64,000 bases of DNA, taken from assembly GCA_964016875.1 (NCBI GenBank), contig OZ024728.1, positions 12,258,272-12,322,271 on the forward strand. Direction: 5' to 3'. The notes under the pieces are model-generated. The model was not told the DNA's origin, searched no databases, and worked only from the letters and a program-made list of their open reading frames with translations. The DNA is from Fallopia convolvulus. Lineage: Eukaryota; Streptophyta; Magnoliopsida; Caryophyllales; Polygonaceae. This document shows, in pieces, positions 33,778 to 43,630 of the stretch. The translations under genes were made by a program, and so were the position numbers. Positions within the stretch are counted from its first letter, which is position 1; each line of letters starts with the position of its first letter.

Positions 33778-34780
33778 ATATGTTAGAGAAAAAAAAAGAG
33801 AGTGTTCTTCCATATTCTACCATCACCCATCAATCCATTTTTCTATATCTTTCCATGTCTAGTTCCTTGGAATTGTTCAAGTATGGGGGTGCTACCGTCG
33901 TCAGAGTTTTATTATTTTGAGGAATCCAGTTCATTCTCATTGGAGACGTCCTATGGTGTGGTTTGGTTGCTGAGTTGTGAAGATGACGTTCGTGGTTTGT
34001 TCCCAAACGAATCAGTTTGTTCCTGAGTTTAGTGCTTATAATTCCGGGAGTTCATTCCATCTCTTCTTTCGTATGTGAGTCTTCTGATTTTCCTCTTCTA
34101 TGCTTAATTCCTTTCTTTTTACTTCATTGAGGACAATGAAGGATTTAAGTATGGGGGAGGAAGTACTCACTACGCCTATCATAGTTAGTTGCTTTTCAGT
34201 TTATTTTTCGTTATTTTTATGGGATTTTTGTTCCATGTTTTGTATAGAGAAATTTTTGAAAAAAAATAAAAATAAAAATAAAAAAAACAATAAAAAATGA
34301 AAAAAAGCCATAAAAATTGAGAAAAAGGCATATAAAATCTTGGGATGAGTTGAAAACCCGAAAGGGCGGCTCAGGTAATAAGCAGGTAACCCGGACCAGC
34401 ATTAGGCTGGGGTAATAAGAGGTTTATGAGAGAGGTGAATATTTGTGAGCACACCTAAGAAAAATGAAAAGAGTGATTAGGTGAAAAACCCGAAAGGGCG
34501 CCTAAGTAGAATGAGTGGTAAAATCAGAGTGTTTAGGATCATATTCTACTTTGGGGCTTGGGGATTACACTTTAGATGTTGGGTAGATCCTAGGTTGCTC
34601 TACACTTTTTAGAGTTTGAGTGTTATATCTTGTATCTGTGAGGTGTGTGTTTGAGCTTTCATGTCTTTGCTCATTATTTCTCTATTTTGGGTTCGGGTTG
34701 GTGAGGTGAGTGATTTTTTCTTCCCTTGTACTATGCTGTAAACCTTGATAGGATTTATTGTTAGATTTATTTTGAGCTTA
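33778..34780 (+). other. 3' non-coding region of element E
   Basis: No gene. It contains AAGTATGGGG at 33879-33888. The hairpin TTCATTG-AGGA-CAATGAA (34123-34140) is followed by AAGTATGGGG (34147-34156). An A-rich run is at 34258-34325. Two copies of AACCCGAAAGGGCG occur near 34354 and 34488. Confidence 0.65.
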
Positions 34781-34815
34781 CTCGAGGACGAGCAAGGTTT
34801 AAGTATGGGGGAATT
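34781..34815 (+). promoter_or_regulatory. Hairpin and polypurine tract of element E
   Basis: CTCG-AGGA-CGAG hairpin (34781-34792), then AAGTATGGGGG (34801-34811) before the 3' LTR. The stem differs from D and C by a compensating T-A to C-G change. Confidence 0.7.
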
Positions 34816-36132
34816 TGATACGCTCTATTTAGCATAGGTTAACTCTTGTATTTTAGGTATGATTTGAGTGTGTTTAGGTTAGTTTTGAGCATAATTGTCA
34901 TATGAAGACCGAAGACACGATTTGAAGAATTGCAAGAGTTTTGAAGACAAGTGTTGATTTGGAGTTGTTTCGACACCACTTTCTTGTAACGCTTATTCCG
35001 GAAGCTACGGTGATCGGATGAAGCTGAATTTGGAATCATTGGAAAGCTAACTCGAAGAGCTACAATTCATCTTTTTACGGCGAGTTCAAATTCCAACTCT
35101 AAGTGGGTCAAAACTACCTCCGAAGTTGACACAGTAAGCTGTCAGAAGATCCGCGCCCGCGAAAATATTCCGCGCTCGCGGATCGTTGAGCATCCGCGGC
35201 CGAGGGTAGAGGATTGATCCGCGCCCGCGGATTATTTCCGCGCTCGCGGATTTTGGCTTTTCAGCGCCGCCTTCGTTTCTTTTATTCTATCTTTTTAGTA
35301 TTTTTCTATCTTAGGGTCTCGGATATTTTTCTACTATTTAAGCTTAGTTTCGTTTTTATTTTAGGGGGACACAATTTAGAGACACAATTCTAGCATACTT
35401 TTACTTTTAGGTTTTTATTTCAGTATTATGGAGAACTAATTTACCTTTGGAGTTTGTTTAATCAAGGAAGCCTTTTTATGTATTTCGTGAGATTCTGGTA
35501 ACTTTTCTATCCCTTGGTTAATATCAAAACTCTTGTGCTTAATTTCATGATTATCAATTGATTTCTCTTGGTGCGCAACTTGTTGAATTTGATTGATATT
35601 CTATTGTTTGGATTAGTTTGATTGTTGTCTGTGCAATCTTATTTATCCTTGAAACAACTCTTTTCTAGGACCGTGGACTAGAATTGAGAAAGAGTATTTG
35701 ATTGTTATTTTATGCATGAGACTCGTAGCTTGATTGCATGAATTAATATCCTTCTATCCTTAATATTTTGCATGATTTGAATTAAGCGTTCTTGTTCATA
35801 TCATCATTTCGCTTGGACCGTGGACAAGCGGAAATCTTTTATAAGGATTGGAATTAACTAGGGAATTAATAGAAAAGTGGATGAATTGATGATCGAATGA
35901 GTAAAAAGGTGGAATTGATTGAATGAACTCTGCTTTCCTTCACTTGATTTAATCTCAATAATATTTGCTTATTTGTTTGCTTGCCTGAACTCCAAAACCT
36001 CTGTCTTTACTCTCTGCTGATTGATCAGAATCCCGATTCTCTTGGGTTCGATCCCTTACTTGCACACTATACTAGTTGTTAGTTTAGGGTTATTTATCTT
36101 TGATCTTGGTAACAACGATTTCAACCGAGTCA
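34816..36132 (+). repeat. 3' LTR of element E
   Basis: 1,317 bp, TGATACGCTC to CGAGTCA; TATA-like box at 35335-35342. Confidence 0.93.
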
Positions 36133-36141
36133 AACATCAAT
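36133..36141. repeat. Right TSDs of elements E (AACAT) and D (TCAAT), overlapping
   Basis: AACAT is 36133-36137 and TCAAT is 36137-36141. They share one base because E inserted across the border of D. Confidence 0.85.
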
Positions 36142-36155
36142 CAACCCTCTCAATA
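36142..36155 (+). repeat. Last 14 bp of the 5' LTR of element C
   Basis: CAACCCTCTCAATA matches the 3' LTR end at 45140-45153, except that the terminal CA is TA here. It is separated from the rest of its LTR by more than 14 kb of later insertions. Confidence 0.85.
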
Positions 36156-36158
36156 AAT

Positions 36159-36176
36159 TGGCGTCGTTGCCGGGGA
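36159..36176 (+). promoter_or_regulatory. PBS of element C (tRNA-Asp type)
   Basis: TGGCGTCGTTGCCGGGGA, one mismatch to tRNA-Asp. Confidence 0.88.
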
Positions 36177-36268
36177 AGCAACGTGTTTTGTTTATTTATC
36201 TGTGGGTCTGGGAATAGCCCGACCCCGTTTTTGTTTTTAATTTTTGTTTTCTTTGTCTGTTTTCTCAG

Positions 36269-37567
36269 CGCATTCCGGTAGGACGTCGAAGGCTTGAGTT
36301 TGACAACGCTGGTTATTACTCAGAACCTGAACGTTCCCTGCACCGTAGACGCCGAGAGAACCGAGCCATTGCCACACCTGAAGAACTGGCTCGTCAGCTA
36401 GAAGTCCTCCAAACACAAATAGAGGCGTTGAAAACTGAGAAGGAAGGCGCTGCCGCCGAGGCTGAGCGTCAACGAGCTGCCAATGCTCGTCTACAAGAAG
36501 AGCTGAATGCCTATCCGAGGAATGCCAAACAATACATGCATCCAGAACTGAGGGTGCCAGAGTCTCCAATTGTGCTTCCGGAGATAGAGAAATCTTTTGA
36601 GATTAAATCTCAATTTATATCCTTGATCAAACGGGCTCAGTTTGAAGGGAAACCTACTGAGTGCCCTATGGAACATATTCGGAATTTTCTTGACTTAGGC
36701 GATACCATAGCTGCAGAAGGTGTCTCACTTGAATATGTTCTGTTAAAAGCTTTTAGGTGGTCTCTTTCTGGAAAGGCCTTGAGCTGGTTGGAGAGCTTAC
36801 CTCCTAAGTCTATCAGGACTTGGAAGAACTTGTATGATCAATTTCTTACAAAATTCTTCCCGCCTGCCAAGACGACGGAGTTGAGAAAACGCATCACCTC
36901 CTATCACCAGCTGCCTAATGAAACATTTGTTGAAACATGGGAAAGATTTAAAGAGATGCTTAGACAATGCCCTACTCATGGGCAACCTTTATATGTTCTG
37001 CAAGAAATCTTTTTCCAGGGTATCAACGCAGAGACCAAGAACCGCATCAACACGCATACTGCGTGCGGTTTTATAGAGATGGACCCAACGGCTGCATGGG
37101 AATTGCTGGATAAGCTGTCCAATTATGATGCCATGTATGGAACCCAGCAAACTCCACATCCCCAGAAACGTCTCTACCTACCTAACCGAGACGAAGTTGA
37201 CCCGGATGTTAAAAATCAATTCCTGCAAGACGAGGTCAACCGTCTGAAGAAGCAGGTAAGTTTTCTGAAATCCTCTCAATCTTGTCAAGAATGTGGTTCT
37301 TCTGCACATAGTACTTCTGCTTGCACTAACATAGAGCAGGTTAGAGCCGCTGAGACAATTGCTGAGATGAGTTATATGAGAGGACCATACAGGAACCAAC
37401 CTAGCTATTTTGACAGGTCAAACAACTATCAGCATGGGGCAATCAGAATACAAATCAAAACAATGCAGCGCCTCCGCCAGATAGACGACATGCACCCTAT
37501 CGACCTCCAGGCCATCTGGAGCCACCATCATGGGTTCAAGGATTACAGGAAGGCATTAACGGCGTAA
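36269..37567 (+). CDS. gag: Element C Gag, no start ATG
   Basis: The frame opens directly after a pyrimidine tract ending TTTCTCAG (AG at 36267-36268). No ATG occurs in frame until within Y-M-H-P-E-L near 36535. The 53 upstream codons (R-R-R-L-E-F-D, then a charged coiled-coil-like stretch) match element D in part. Capsid motifs include L-R-V-P-E-S-P-I-V-L-P, F-F-P-P-A-K-T-T-E-L-R-K and E-T-W-E-R-F-K-E-M. A CX2CX4HX4C knuckle lies near 37285-37325. A one-base shift near 37430 moves the conserved W-V-Q-G-L-Q segment out of frame, so this frame ends early at 37567. Confidence 0.85.
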   Translation, partial: RIPVGRRRLEFDNAGYYSEPERSLHRRRRENRAIATPEELARQLEVLQTQIEALKTEKEGAAAEAERQRAANARLQEELNAYPRNAKQYMHPELRVPESPIVLPEIEKSFEIKSQFISLIKRAQFEGKPTECPMEHIRNFLDLGDTIAAEGVSLEYVLLKAFRWSLSGKALSWLESLPPKSIRTWKNLYDQFLTKFFPPAKTTELRKRITSYHQLPNETFVETWERFKEMLRQCPTHGQPLYVLQEIFFQGINAETKNRINTHTACGFIEMDPTAAWELLDKLSNYDAMYGTQQTPHPQKRLYLPNRDEVDPDVKNQFLQDEVNRLKKQVSFLKSSQSCQECGSSAHSTSACTNIEQVRAAETIAEMSYMRGPYRNQPSYFDRSNNYQHGAIRIQIKTMQRLRQIDDMHPIDLQAIWSHHHGFKDYRKALTA

Positions 37568-37584
37568 CCAACAAAGTTAACGAA

Positions 37585-39087
37585 GTGACCAACAAGGTTA
37601 ATGAAGTTCAAGCCAAACTGAACCAACAAAATAAAAGATGGGGAGAGTTCGATATATGGAAGAAGAGTGTTGATTCCCAACTAGGCAACCTCGCTGCCCA
37701 GATTCCGAGACCACAAGGGCAACTACCGGGCCGCCCCAAGGAGAACCCTAGGGGACAAATAGCAGCGGTGCACCTTAGGAGCGGGAAGACAGTACCGGAG
37801 CGAGTCCAAGCTGAGGACAAGAAGGAAGAAGACGTCACAATTCAGCTCGGTAACGAGCCAGCGAGGGCAAATACCGAGCCCGTATACCATGGTGACGAGG
37901 CTCCGAGGGTATCTAACGACCCTAATCCAGGTAAGTCTACTAATCCGAGCCTTCCTCTCTATCCCAGGGTAGTTAACGACCCCATCAGGGTCGGTAACGA
38001 CCCGCCGAGGACACCAAACGACCCCAGTGTCGACCCGAAACTCTCACCTCTCGAGCCTAACTTGGTTCCGAGAATGGTGAAATCTCTTCCATTTCCAACT
38101 AAGAAATCTATGGACTCAACTGAGAGTAAGTTCAAGCGTTTCGTGAAGATTCTTCAAGACATTAATATTTCCATCCCATTCGTTGACGCCCTAAGCGAAA
38201 TGCTGGCTTACACAAAATTTTTGAAGGATATTCTTAGCAGGAAAAGGTCCATTACAGAGCTACAGGATGAAGTCAGATCAATTGCTCTACCAGAAAAGCT
38301 TGGAGATCCAGGGAGATTTGCCATCACGATTGGCATAGGCGACCATAAATTTAAAGCTTTATGCGATTTGGGAGCCAGTGCTAGTTTGCTTCCTCTCTCC
38401 ATCTGGTTAAAAGCTAACATGGGACCACTAGAGCCTGTGGATATGAACCTCTTCATGGCGGATGGATCATGTGTCAAAGCCACAGGGGTCGTAGATGACT
38501 ACCCTATTCAAGTGGGAAAATTCTTTATACCAAATGATTTCGTCGTGCTCGACATGCCTGAGGATCCTCATGTCCCCATTATCCTAGGCAGACCATTCCT
38601 AGCTACAGCAAGTGCCAATGTTGATGTGAGGAAAGGACTTTTTACGTTTGAGATTGGAGAAGAACGAGTGGAATTCAGCTTGGACCAAAACGCAAATGAC
38701 CCAACCACGGTCGCACAAATCGAGTTGCACCAACCAGAACTCGACAACGCTGATACAATTGAACTTCCACCAACTTCGAAAGAGGACGAGATTCTCACAC
38801 AGGACCTTGTCGAGCTCCCATGGCCTACTAGCGAGTCTCATATACAAGGAAACAATCAAGGTGAGTACTTTTCTTCTTACCCTATTCCTGCACCATACCC
38901 CACGACACATGCTATTGAGGAGTCCAAACCACCTTGGTTTCCAGATTCCACTAACCCATATGTAGGAATACCGGGCATACTCATAGAAGACAAGGGATCT
39001 AGCTTAGTGACTCAAGCAAACAACGCCTACAAAGCTAAGTATGGGGTAACTCGAGACCCTGACTTAGCTACAAAAGAACCACCTTAA
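37585..39087 (+). CDS. Element C protease-region ORF
   Basis: The 500-codon continuation of gag after the frame change. It starts in a repeated T-N-K-V-N-E-V segment, then W-K-K-S-V-D-S-Q-L-G-N-L and V-H-L-R-S-G-K-T-V. The linker is rich in TAACGACC words, the DNA motif typical of this element. The protease-like domain has C-D-L-G-A-S-A-S-L-L-P near 265, G-V-V-D-D-Y and I-I-L-G-R-P-F. No RT follows. It is about half identical to element D by eye, so C and D are sister families. Confidence 0.85.
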   Translation: MTNKVNEVQAKLNQQNKRWGEFDIWKKSVDSQLGNLAAQIPRPQGQLPGRPKENPRGQIAAVHLRSGKTVPERVQAEDKKEEDVTIQLGNEPARANTEPVYHGDEAPRVSNDPNPGKSTNPSLPLYPRVVNDPIRVGNDPPRTPNDPSVDPKLSPLEPNLVPRMVKSLPFPTKKSMDSTESKFKRFVKILQDINISIPFVDALSEMLAYTKFLKDILSRKRSITELQDEVRSIALPEKLGDPGRFAITIGIGDHKFKALCDLGASASLLPLSIWLKANMGPLEPVDMNLFMADGSCVKATGVVDDYPIQVGKFFIPNDFVVLDMPEDPHVPIILGRPFLATASANVDVRKGLFTFEIGEERVEFSLDQNANDPTTVAQIELHQPELDNADTIELPPTSKEDEILTQDLVELPWPTSESHIQGNNQGEYFSSYPIPAPYPTTHAIEESKPPWFPDSTNPYVGIPGILIEDKGSSLVTQANNAYKAKYGVTRDPDLATKEPP

Positions 39088-39098
39088 AACAAGGGAAG

Positions 39099-39146
39099 AA
39101 CGTCGGGCTTACGACGTTAAAAATAGCGCTTACGGGAGGCAAACCG
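39099..39146 (+). ncRNA. Twin hairpin after the ORF stop of element C
   Basis: Hairpin 1 is AACGTCG-GGCTTA-CGACGTT (39099-39118). Hairpin 2 is CGGG-AGGCAA-ACCG (39133-39146), with one broken pair. Confidence 0.6.
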
Positions 39147-39379
39147 CTTTTAGTATAGTATAGTTTTTCTTCTTCTTTTTAGATTCTTTCTTTTTCTTAG
39201 CTTTCTTTTCCTTTCTTTTCTTTTCTTTTAGTAGTTTTTAGGATAGAAATTAGAATAAATTTTGAGCTAACAAGATGCAGGAGAAGGGCTCGAAAATCAC
39301 TCCAAGAGGCTACGGTGGCTCGTTAACGACCCACCCAGGGTCGTTAACGATCCGGTTTGACGAGCCGATTCGGCAAAAC

Positions 39380-40313
39380 GGGCAAGTAAGTTCTTTTTAA
39401 CCTAATCTATCTTTTACCTACCCCCATGCCGCCGCCCCTTTACCTCTTCCTATCCCTACCCTCTCCTATATAACCCTTCTACCCCTCCTAAAAATTTTCA
39501 CTCTCAAATCCTTAAACTCCAAACCTCTAAAAAATTCTACCAAAATCTCGGAGATCCCCCACCACCGATTGGAATTTCTCACCTCCACTGATCGTCGGAG
39601 ACACCCTCGTTATCGAAGCTCGGAACCCCGGATTTCCACCGACGGGATCCACACTCGTTAACCACCCCAATCCGACCCTTTGTTCTTCAATTTCTCAAAT
39701 TTCCGGTATGATTTCTAAACCCTAACTCTTACTTACAAGATTCATGGTTTTTAGGGTAGAAATTTCATATTGGGATTGTGTCTATAGAAAAGGTCGACAT
39801 GCATGTTTGATTTTGCTCATGGATTGTCGTTGAAGCTTAGTTGTTCATATTCTAAGGAAGATTATTCATGTTAGGTTCTCCATTGCAAAAGTCTAATTAG
39901 AAAAGCATGAATTTTTCTTATCCTAGTATTAAGTTCAATTTTTGCTATATCAATTTTGGGTAAATTCGCATGTTTGGGATGGGAAATCGAGCAAGTATGG
40001 GGTGCATAAACCCTATTGTGTGTCTAGTGAGGAGTATTGAGGATACATACTTGATTTATGGTCTGATTTTTAAAGTTGATGACATTCGGAAATCTGTGAA
40101 CTGGCTCTCGGCAGCTCGTTAACGACCCACCCAGGGTCGTTAACGACCATGCGTAAGCATCACCGATTCTACACCACTCCAGATTCTTTAACAACCCAAT
40201 TGGGTAGTTGACGAATTATTCCGAGGTTATTTTGAGACCAAGTATGGGGTCTCTTGCCTATATATTTTGAGTGGATCTTATCTTGGAAAATTCTTGATCG
40301 TTTTGTAGATCTC
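39380..40313 (+). promoter_or_regulatory. Gene-like promoter, leader and intron before the extra ORF of element C
   Basis: A C/T-rich patch and CTATATAA (near 39470) are followed by an A/C-rich leader without ATG to about 39705. TTCCG then meets GTATGATTTC, a donor-like site. A T-rich region with no long frame ends at TTTTGTAG (~40307), an acceptor-like site six bases before the extra ORF's likely first codon. This resembles a plant gene 5' end with a leader intron of ~600 bp. Within the intron lie two AAGTATGGGG words and a GTTAACGACC pair. Inferred from sequence only. Confidence 0.45.
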
Positions 40314-41918
40314 ATAGCAAGTTCAAGCAGACCCGCTACCCGAGCTCAGAAAAAGAGGAGGAATCAGAGGTCCCCATCCCCACCTCGCAAGGATAATGTG
40401 ATCTTGAGTACTCAAGGCCAAGTGAATCGATACCGTGCCATTCTAGATAAGGACCACAACACTCGTTGGTTCTCGAAGTCTAGTGTCGTACACACGGGGA
40501 TTTACACGGATGTCAAGGAGGCCTTCGTTATTCTCAGTGCATCTCATCTACTGAAGAAGGAGAATCTACCACACTTTCCGGCCCTCACATCTGAGTTTCT
40601 GGCCACTCTAGAGACTAGTTTTCCGTCAAAGACTTCGGCGGGACGAATCCGGTTTCGGCTCGGTAATGTGAGCCATGAGTTCACCATGGCGGAGTTCAAT
40701 GCAATTCTGGAGCTCCCTAACCCTTCTAGAGAGTACAGCTTGAAAGACTACAGGGTGACTCGGACTTGGAGCTATATCACTGGGGAGGACCAATCCTCCA
40801 CCGCGGCATTATCTGGGGCAAGCATCATCAACCCCATCTTCCGGATCATTCTCCGAGTCCTAGCCGCCACATTCTGGCCGAAGAGAGAGTTGAACAGGCC
40901 AACAAGGACGGAAGTTGCTTGTCTCCGCACTATCCTTTTCGAGGAGCCCGACCCTTTGAATTTGGGGTATGAATGGCTCTACTACATAGAGAAATCAACC
41001 AAGTCCAAGGAAGTTTGGTGTGGTAACTTGGTCAGTCTTTTGGCCACAAACCTTGGAGTCGACCTCACTCGCTACACACCGGCTCATGCTCAGTTACTCA
41101 ACAAGAACTATTGGTATAGTTCCGATATTTTCATTCAAGCTGAGAGAGGGTTTAAAGTAAGAGTTCAAGACCGCCTTGTTACACCTACCCTCGATATGTT
41201 GGAGTTACTCTATGTACCAAATTGGTACGAGGCCTGGAGGGGACATGGTTTCCCATTGGAGCCCAAGCCGGAGGATGAGCTGTCACTTAGGCCTTGTGAG
41301 ACAAGGTTTGAGCGAGAAGGTGAAGAGATGGATGAAGATGAAGATGAGGATACCGAGGTTGCTGGCAATGACACTGAAGAAGCCGACACAGAGGGAGGCA
41401 ATGAGGAGCTTAACTTTGAGGAAGAAGACCTCGACGCTGAGATTTTAGGCACCAACATCCTCGTTGACAAGCCCACCAGGCTCGTTAACGATCATTTTCA
41501 GCCTTCTACATCTGATACTAACGAGGTACCCAGGGTCGTTAACGACCCACCGAGGGCAGCTACCGAATCATCGCCAGCTCCTACCGACCTCTACTCTTAT
41601 GGACTTGTGCCATACAACCTGGTGCTTCACCATGATCATTTTCAGCCTCACTACCCACCACCCCCTCAGCCTGAGTACACTGGATCGAGCATTCCGCCAC
41701 CATGGGCCGAGGATCTTTCTGCACGGATGCAACAGCTTCACCTCCAGCAGGACCACATTCATAGGAGGATGGATAGATGGGAGACTGTCTATTCAGCTCG
41801 GATGACATTTGAGGATGAGAGGCATCGTCAGAGAGAGACAGAGGATGCTGAGCGTTGGAGGACGATGTATGACTTCATGGGGAACTTTGAGCACTATTTT
41901 CCTCCACCTAACTTATGA
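40314..41918 (+). CDS. Element C extra ORF, ATHILA ORF-1-like transposon protein
   Basis: An open frame of ~534 codons from 40314 (554 from the first in-frame ATG at 40254). The likely native start is the codon for I-A-S-S-S-R-P-A-T-R just after an acceptor-like site; it now reads ATA. A basic N-terminus (R-A-Q-K-K-R-R-N-Q-R) is followed by a globular region with L-T-S-E-F-L-A-T-L-E, I-R-F-R-L-G-N and M-A-E-F-N-A-I-L-E-L-P. This spacing is seen in the ATHILA ORF-1/putative plant transposon protein family, whose function is unknown. An acidic E/D-rich stretch follows, then a linker with GTTAACGA words and a coiled-coil-like C-terminus. No enzyme motif seen. Confidence 0.65.
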   Translation: MASSSRPATRAQKKRRNQRSPSPPRKDNVILSTQGQVNRYRAILDKDHNTRWFSKSSVVHTGIYTDVKEAFVILSASHLLKKENLPHFPALTSEFLATLETSFPSKTSAGRIRFRLGNVSHEFTMAEFNAILELPNPSREYSLKDYRVTRTWSYITGEDQSSTAALSGASIINPIFRIILRVLAATFWPKRELNRPTRTEVACLRTILFEEPDPLNLGYEWLYYIEKSTKSKEVWCGNLVSLLATNLGVDLTRYTPAHAQLLNKNYWYSSDIFIQAERGFKVRVQDRLVTPTLDMLELLYVPNWYEAWRGHGFPLEPKPEDELSLRPCETRFEREGEEMDEDEDEDTEVAGNDTEEADTEGGNEELNFEEEDLDAEILGTNILVDKPTRLVNDHFQPSTSDTNEVPRVVNDPPRAATESSPAPTDLYSYGLVPYNLVLHHDHFQPHYPPPPQPEYTGSSIPPPWAEDLSARMQQLHLQQDHIHRRMDRWETVYSARMTFEDERHRQRETEDAERWRTMYDFMGNFEHYFPPPNL

Positions 41919-43594
41919 TTCAGCTTGAAGATGTTTTCCTTATTTTCCACTTCTGAGACTTTGTAAGTTTTTGTTTTCTCTTTTCTTGTTTTCTTGTGTT
42001 TTTCTTTTCTATTTCTTCCTTTCTTCTTATTTTTCTTACAGTGGGGACACTGTAATTTTAAGTATGGGGTGGGAGAAGTAGAAACTTTTGTGTCTTGTTT
42101 TTTTTTGTGCTTTATTTTAAGTAGTTCTTTTATATCAAGAAAAAAAAGAAAAAATCGCAAAAATTTTGAAAAATATCTGAAACAAAAAAAAAGTCTTAGA
42201 ATTGATAGATATCATTTTCTTAGGTTCTATGATAGTAGTTGCTAGCATGATCATTTAATTTCTTGCAAACATGTCTTTGAGAATGTAGTCGGATTCTTAT
42301 TTTAAAATTGTTTTTTTAGGAAGGAATAGCATTTGATGAAATTGAGCACATATACCTTCTTAGCATAAGTGATGCAATCCAACAAAAATTAGCCTTGTGA
42401 GTTATTTTTGGCCTTATAGGGAGAACATTAAAAATCCCTCTTCTTTCCTAGTGTGATTTACTCTCCTTATACATATTATCTCTTAGAATTGTGATGGTTA
42501 TCTATTTCTTGAGACCCGTATGAGATTTATAGTTCATTACTTGTGAAAATCAGATGATAGAAAACTTATTTTATAAGCTATATTAATCCTTATCCACCTT
42601 TACATTATCCTTCTTTTGATAACCAATTTTAGTCTGAAGCCTTTTATTTTTAAGCTCCACAAAATTTGTTCCCTAGCCGAGATAAGCTTGACCCTATCCG
42701 GGGATTAGGACTTAGATTTGGAGAGGTAAATTGTTTTGTTGAATGTAAAAAAAAGGGGGAGTGAAATATAATGTTTGGTTCGAAATTGAGGGATTATTGG
42801 GAAGGGTAGATTGGAAGTCTCTTGTTTTTAATAGTTGTGATAAGAAAGATCTCTTGGTACAAAAGATGTACAAAATAAAGTTGATGGTTGAAAGGAAGTT
42901 GTTGAAAGGGAAGAGGAGTACACGATGAATAACGAGGCAGCGAGAGGAAAAAAATAAGAATGAAAGAAAAAAAAATGAAGAAGTAAGAAGTGCATTCAAG
43001 TTCATATAGATAAGCCGGAGATTCTTTTGTTTTATGAGACTTTCTAGGATAATAATGGGTGAGTGAAAATAAGTGTGCATAATGAGAGAGTGAGTTTGGT
43101 ATATGTTTTTATGAGAGTTTTGATGTTATGTGTGAGTTTTTAGGAGTCTTTGATTCCCGGATATTATTAGCACCACATGGCCAAAATATTTCCACGCCTT
43201 ATTGTCATTACCAAGCCCCATTACAACCCGGCCGAATGGAAGCTTCTATGAAGTTTTTCATTGAGCCCCCTAAGTTTCTCTTGATGATTTTTGCTTGTTT
43301 TGACAAATCTTGGGTGGAGAGTATTGGTGATATAAGTTCCAATTTCTATGAGTTTTTGTATATAAGATGAGTTGAGAGATTGAATTTATGAGCCCAAACA
43401 CTTGAGAGTTGAGAGAAACACATTTTCCCTTGTGAGGTTGGATTGTATTTTCTTGTGTCTATTTTAGGTGTATATATGTGTGATGATGTTAATAGTCCTT
43501 TGCTAATTTTCTTCTAGATATTTTGATGTTGTTTTTTAGATAATGGCTATAATTTGATGAGTATTTTGTTTGGTTTTGATTATTGTTTAGTGAT
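41919..43594 (+). other. 3' non-coding region of element C
   Basis: No gene. The hairpin TTACAGTG-GGGA-CACTGTAA (42036-42055) is followed by AAGTATGGGG (42060-42069). Blocks shared with element D appear in the same order: TTATAGGGAGAACAT (~42415), the stem-loop block at 42671-42709 and TTCCCGGATATTATTAGCAC (~43154). Confidence 0.7.
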
Positions 43595-43630
43595 TGCTTG
43601 AGGACAAGCAAGTCTAAGTATGGGGTATTT
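43595..43630 (+). promoter_or_regulatory. Hairpin and polypurine tract of element C
   Basis: TGCTTG-AGGA-CAAGCA hairpin (43595-43610), AAGTATGGGG (43616-43625), then TATTT and the 3' LTR. Confidence 0.7.

Larger units (their letters stand above)
29605..36132 (+). mobile_element. Element E: Athila-like non-autonomous element (gag-pro, no pol)
   Basis: LTRs of 1,345 and 1,317 bp (TGATACGCTC...CGAGTCA), a tRNA-Asp PBS and TSD AACAT. It encodes Gag with knuckle and a protease domain interrupted by stops, with no RT or integrase. LTR substitutions are ~1.1% by manual count, lower than in D and C, in keeping with E being the latest of the three to insert. The 28-bp length difference is a tandem duplication in the 5' LTR. 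Confidence 0.92.

Noticed and set aside
41894..42160. Lys/Phe-rich frames on both strands in A/T-rich sequence (also near 34217 and 42712)
   Set aside because: Low-complexity translation of A/T runs in the 3' non-coding regions of elements C and E.
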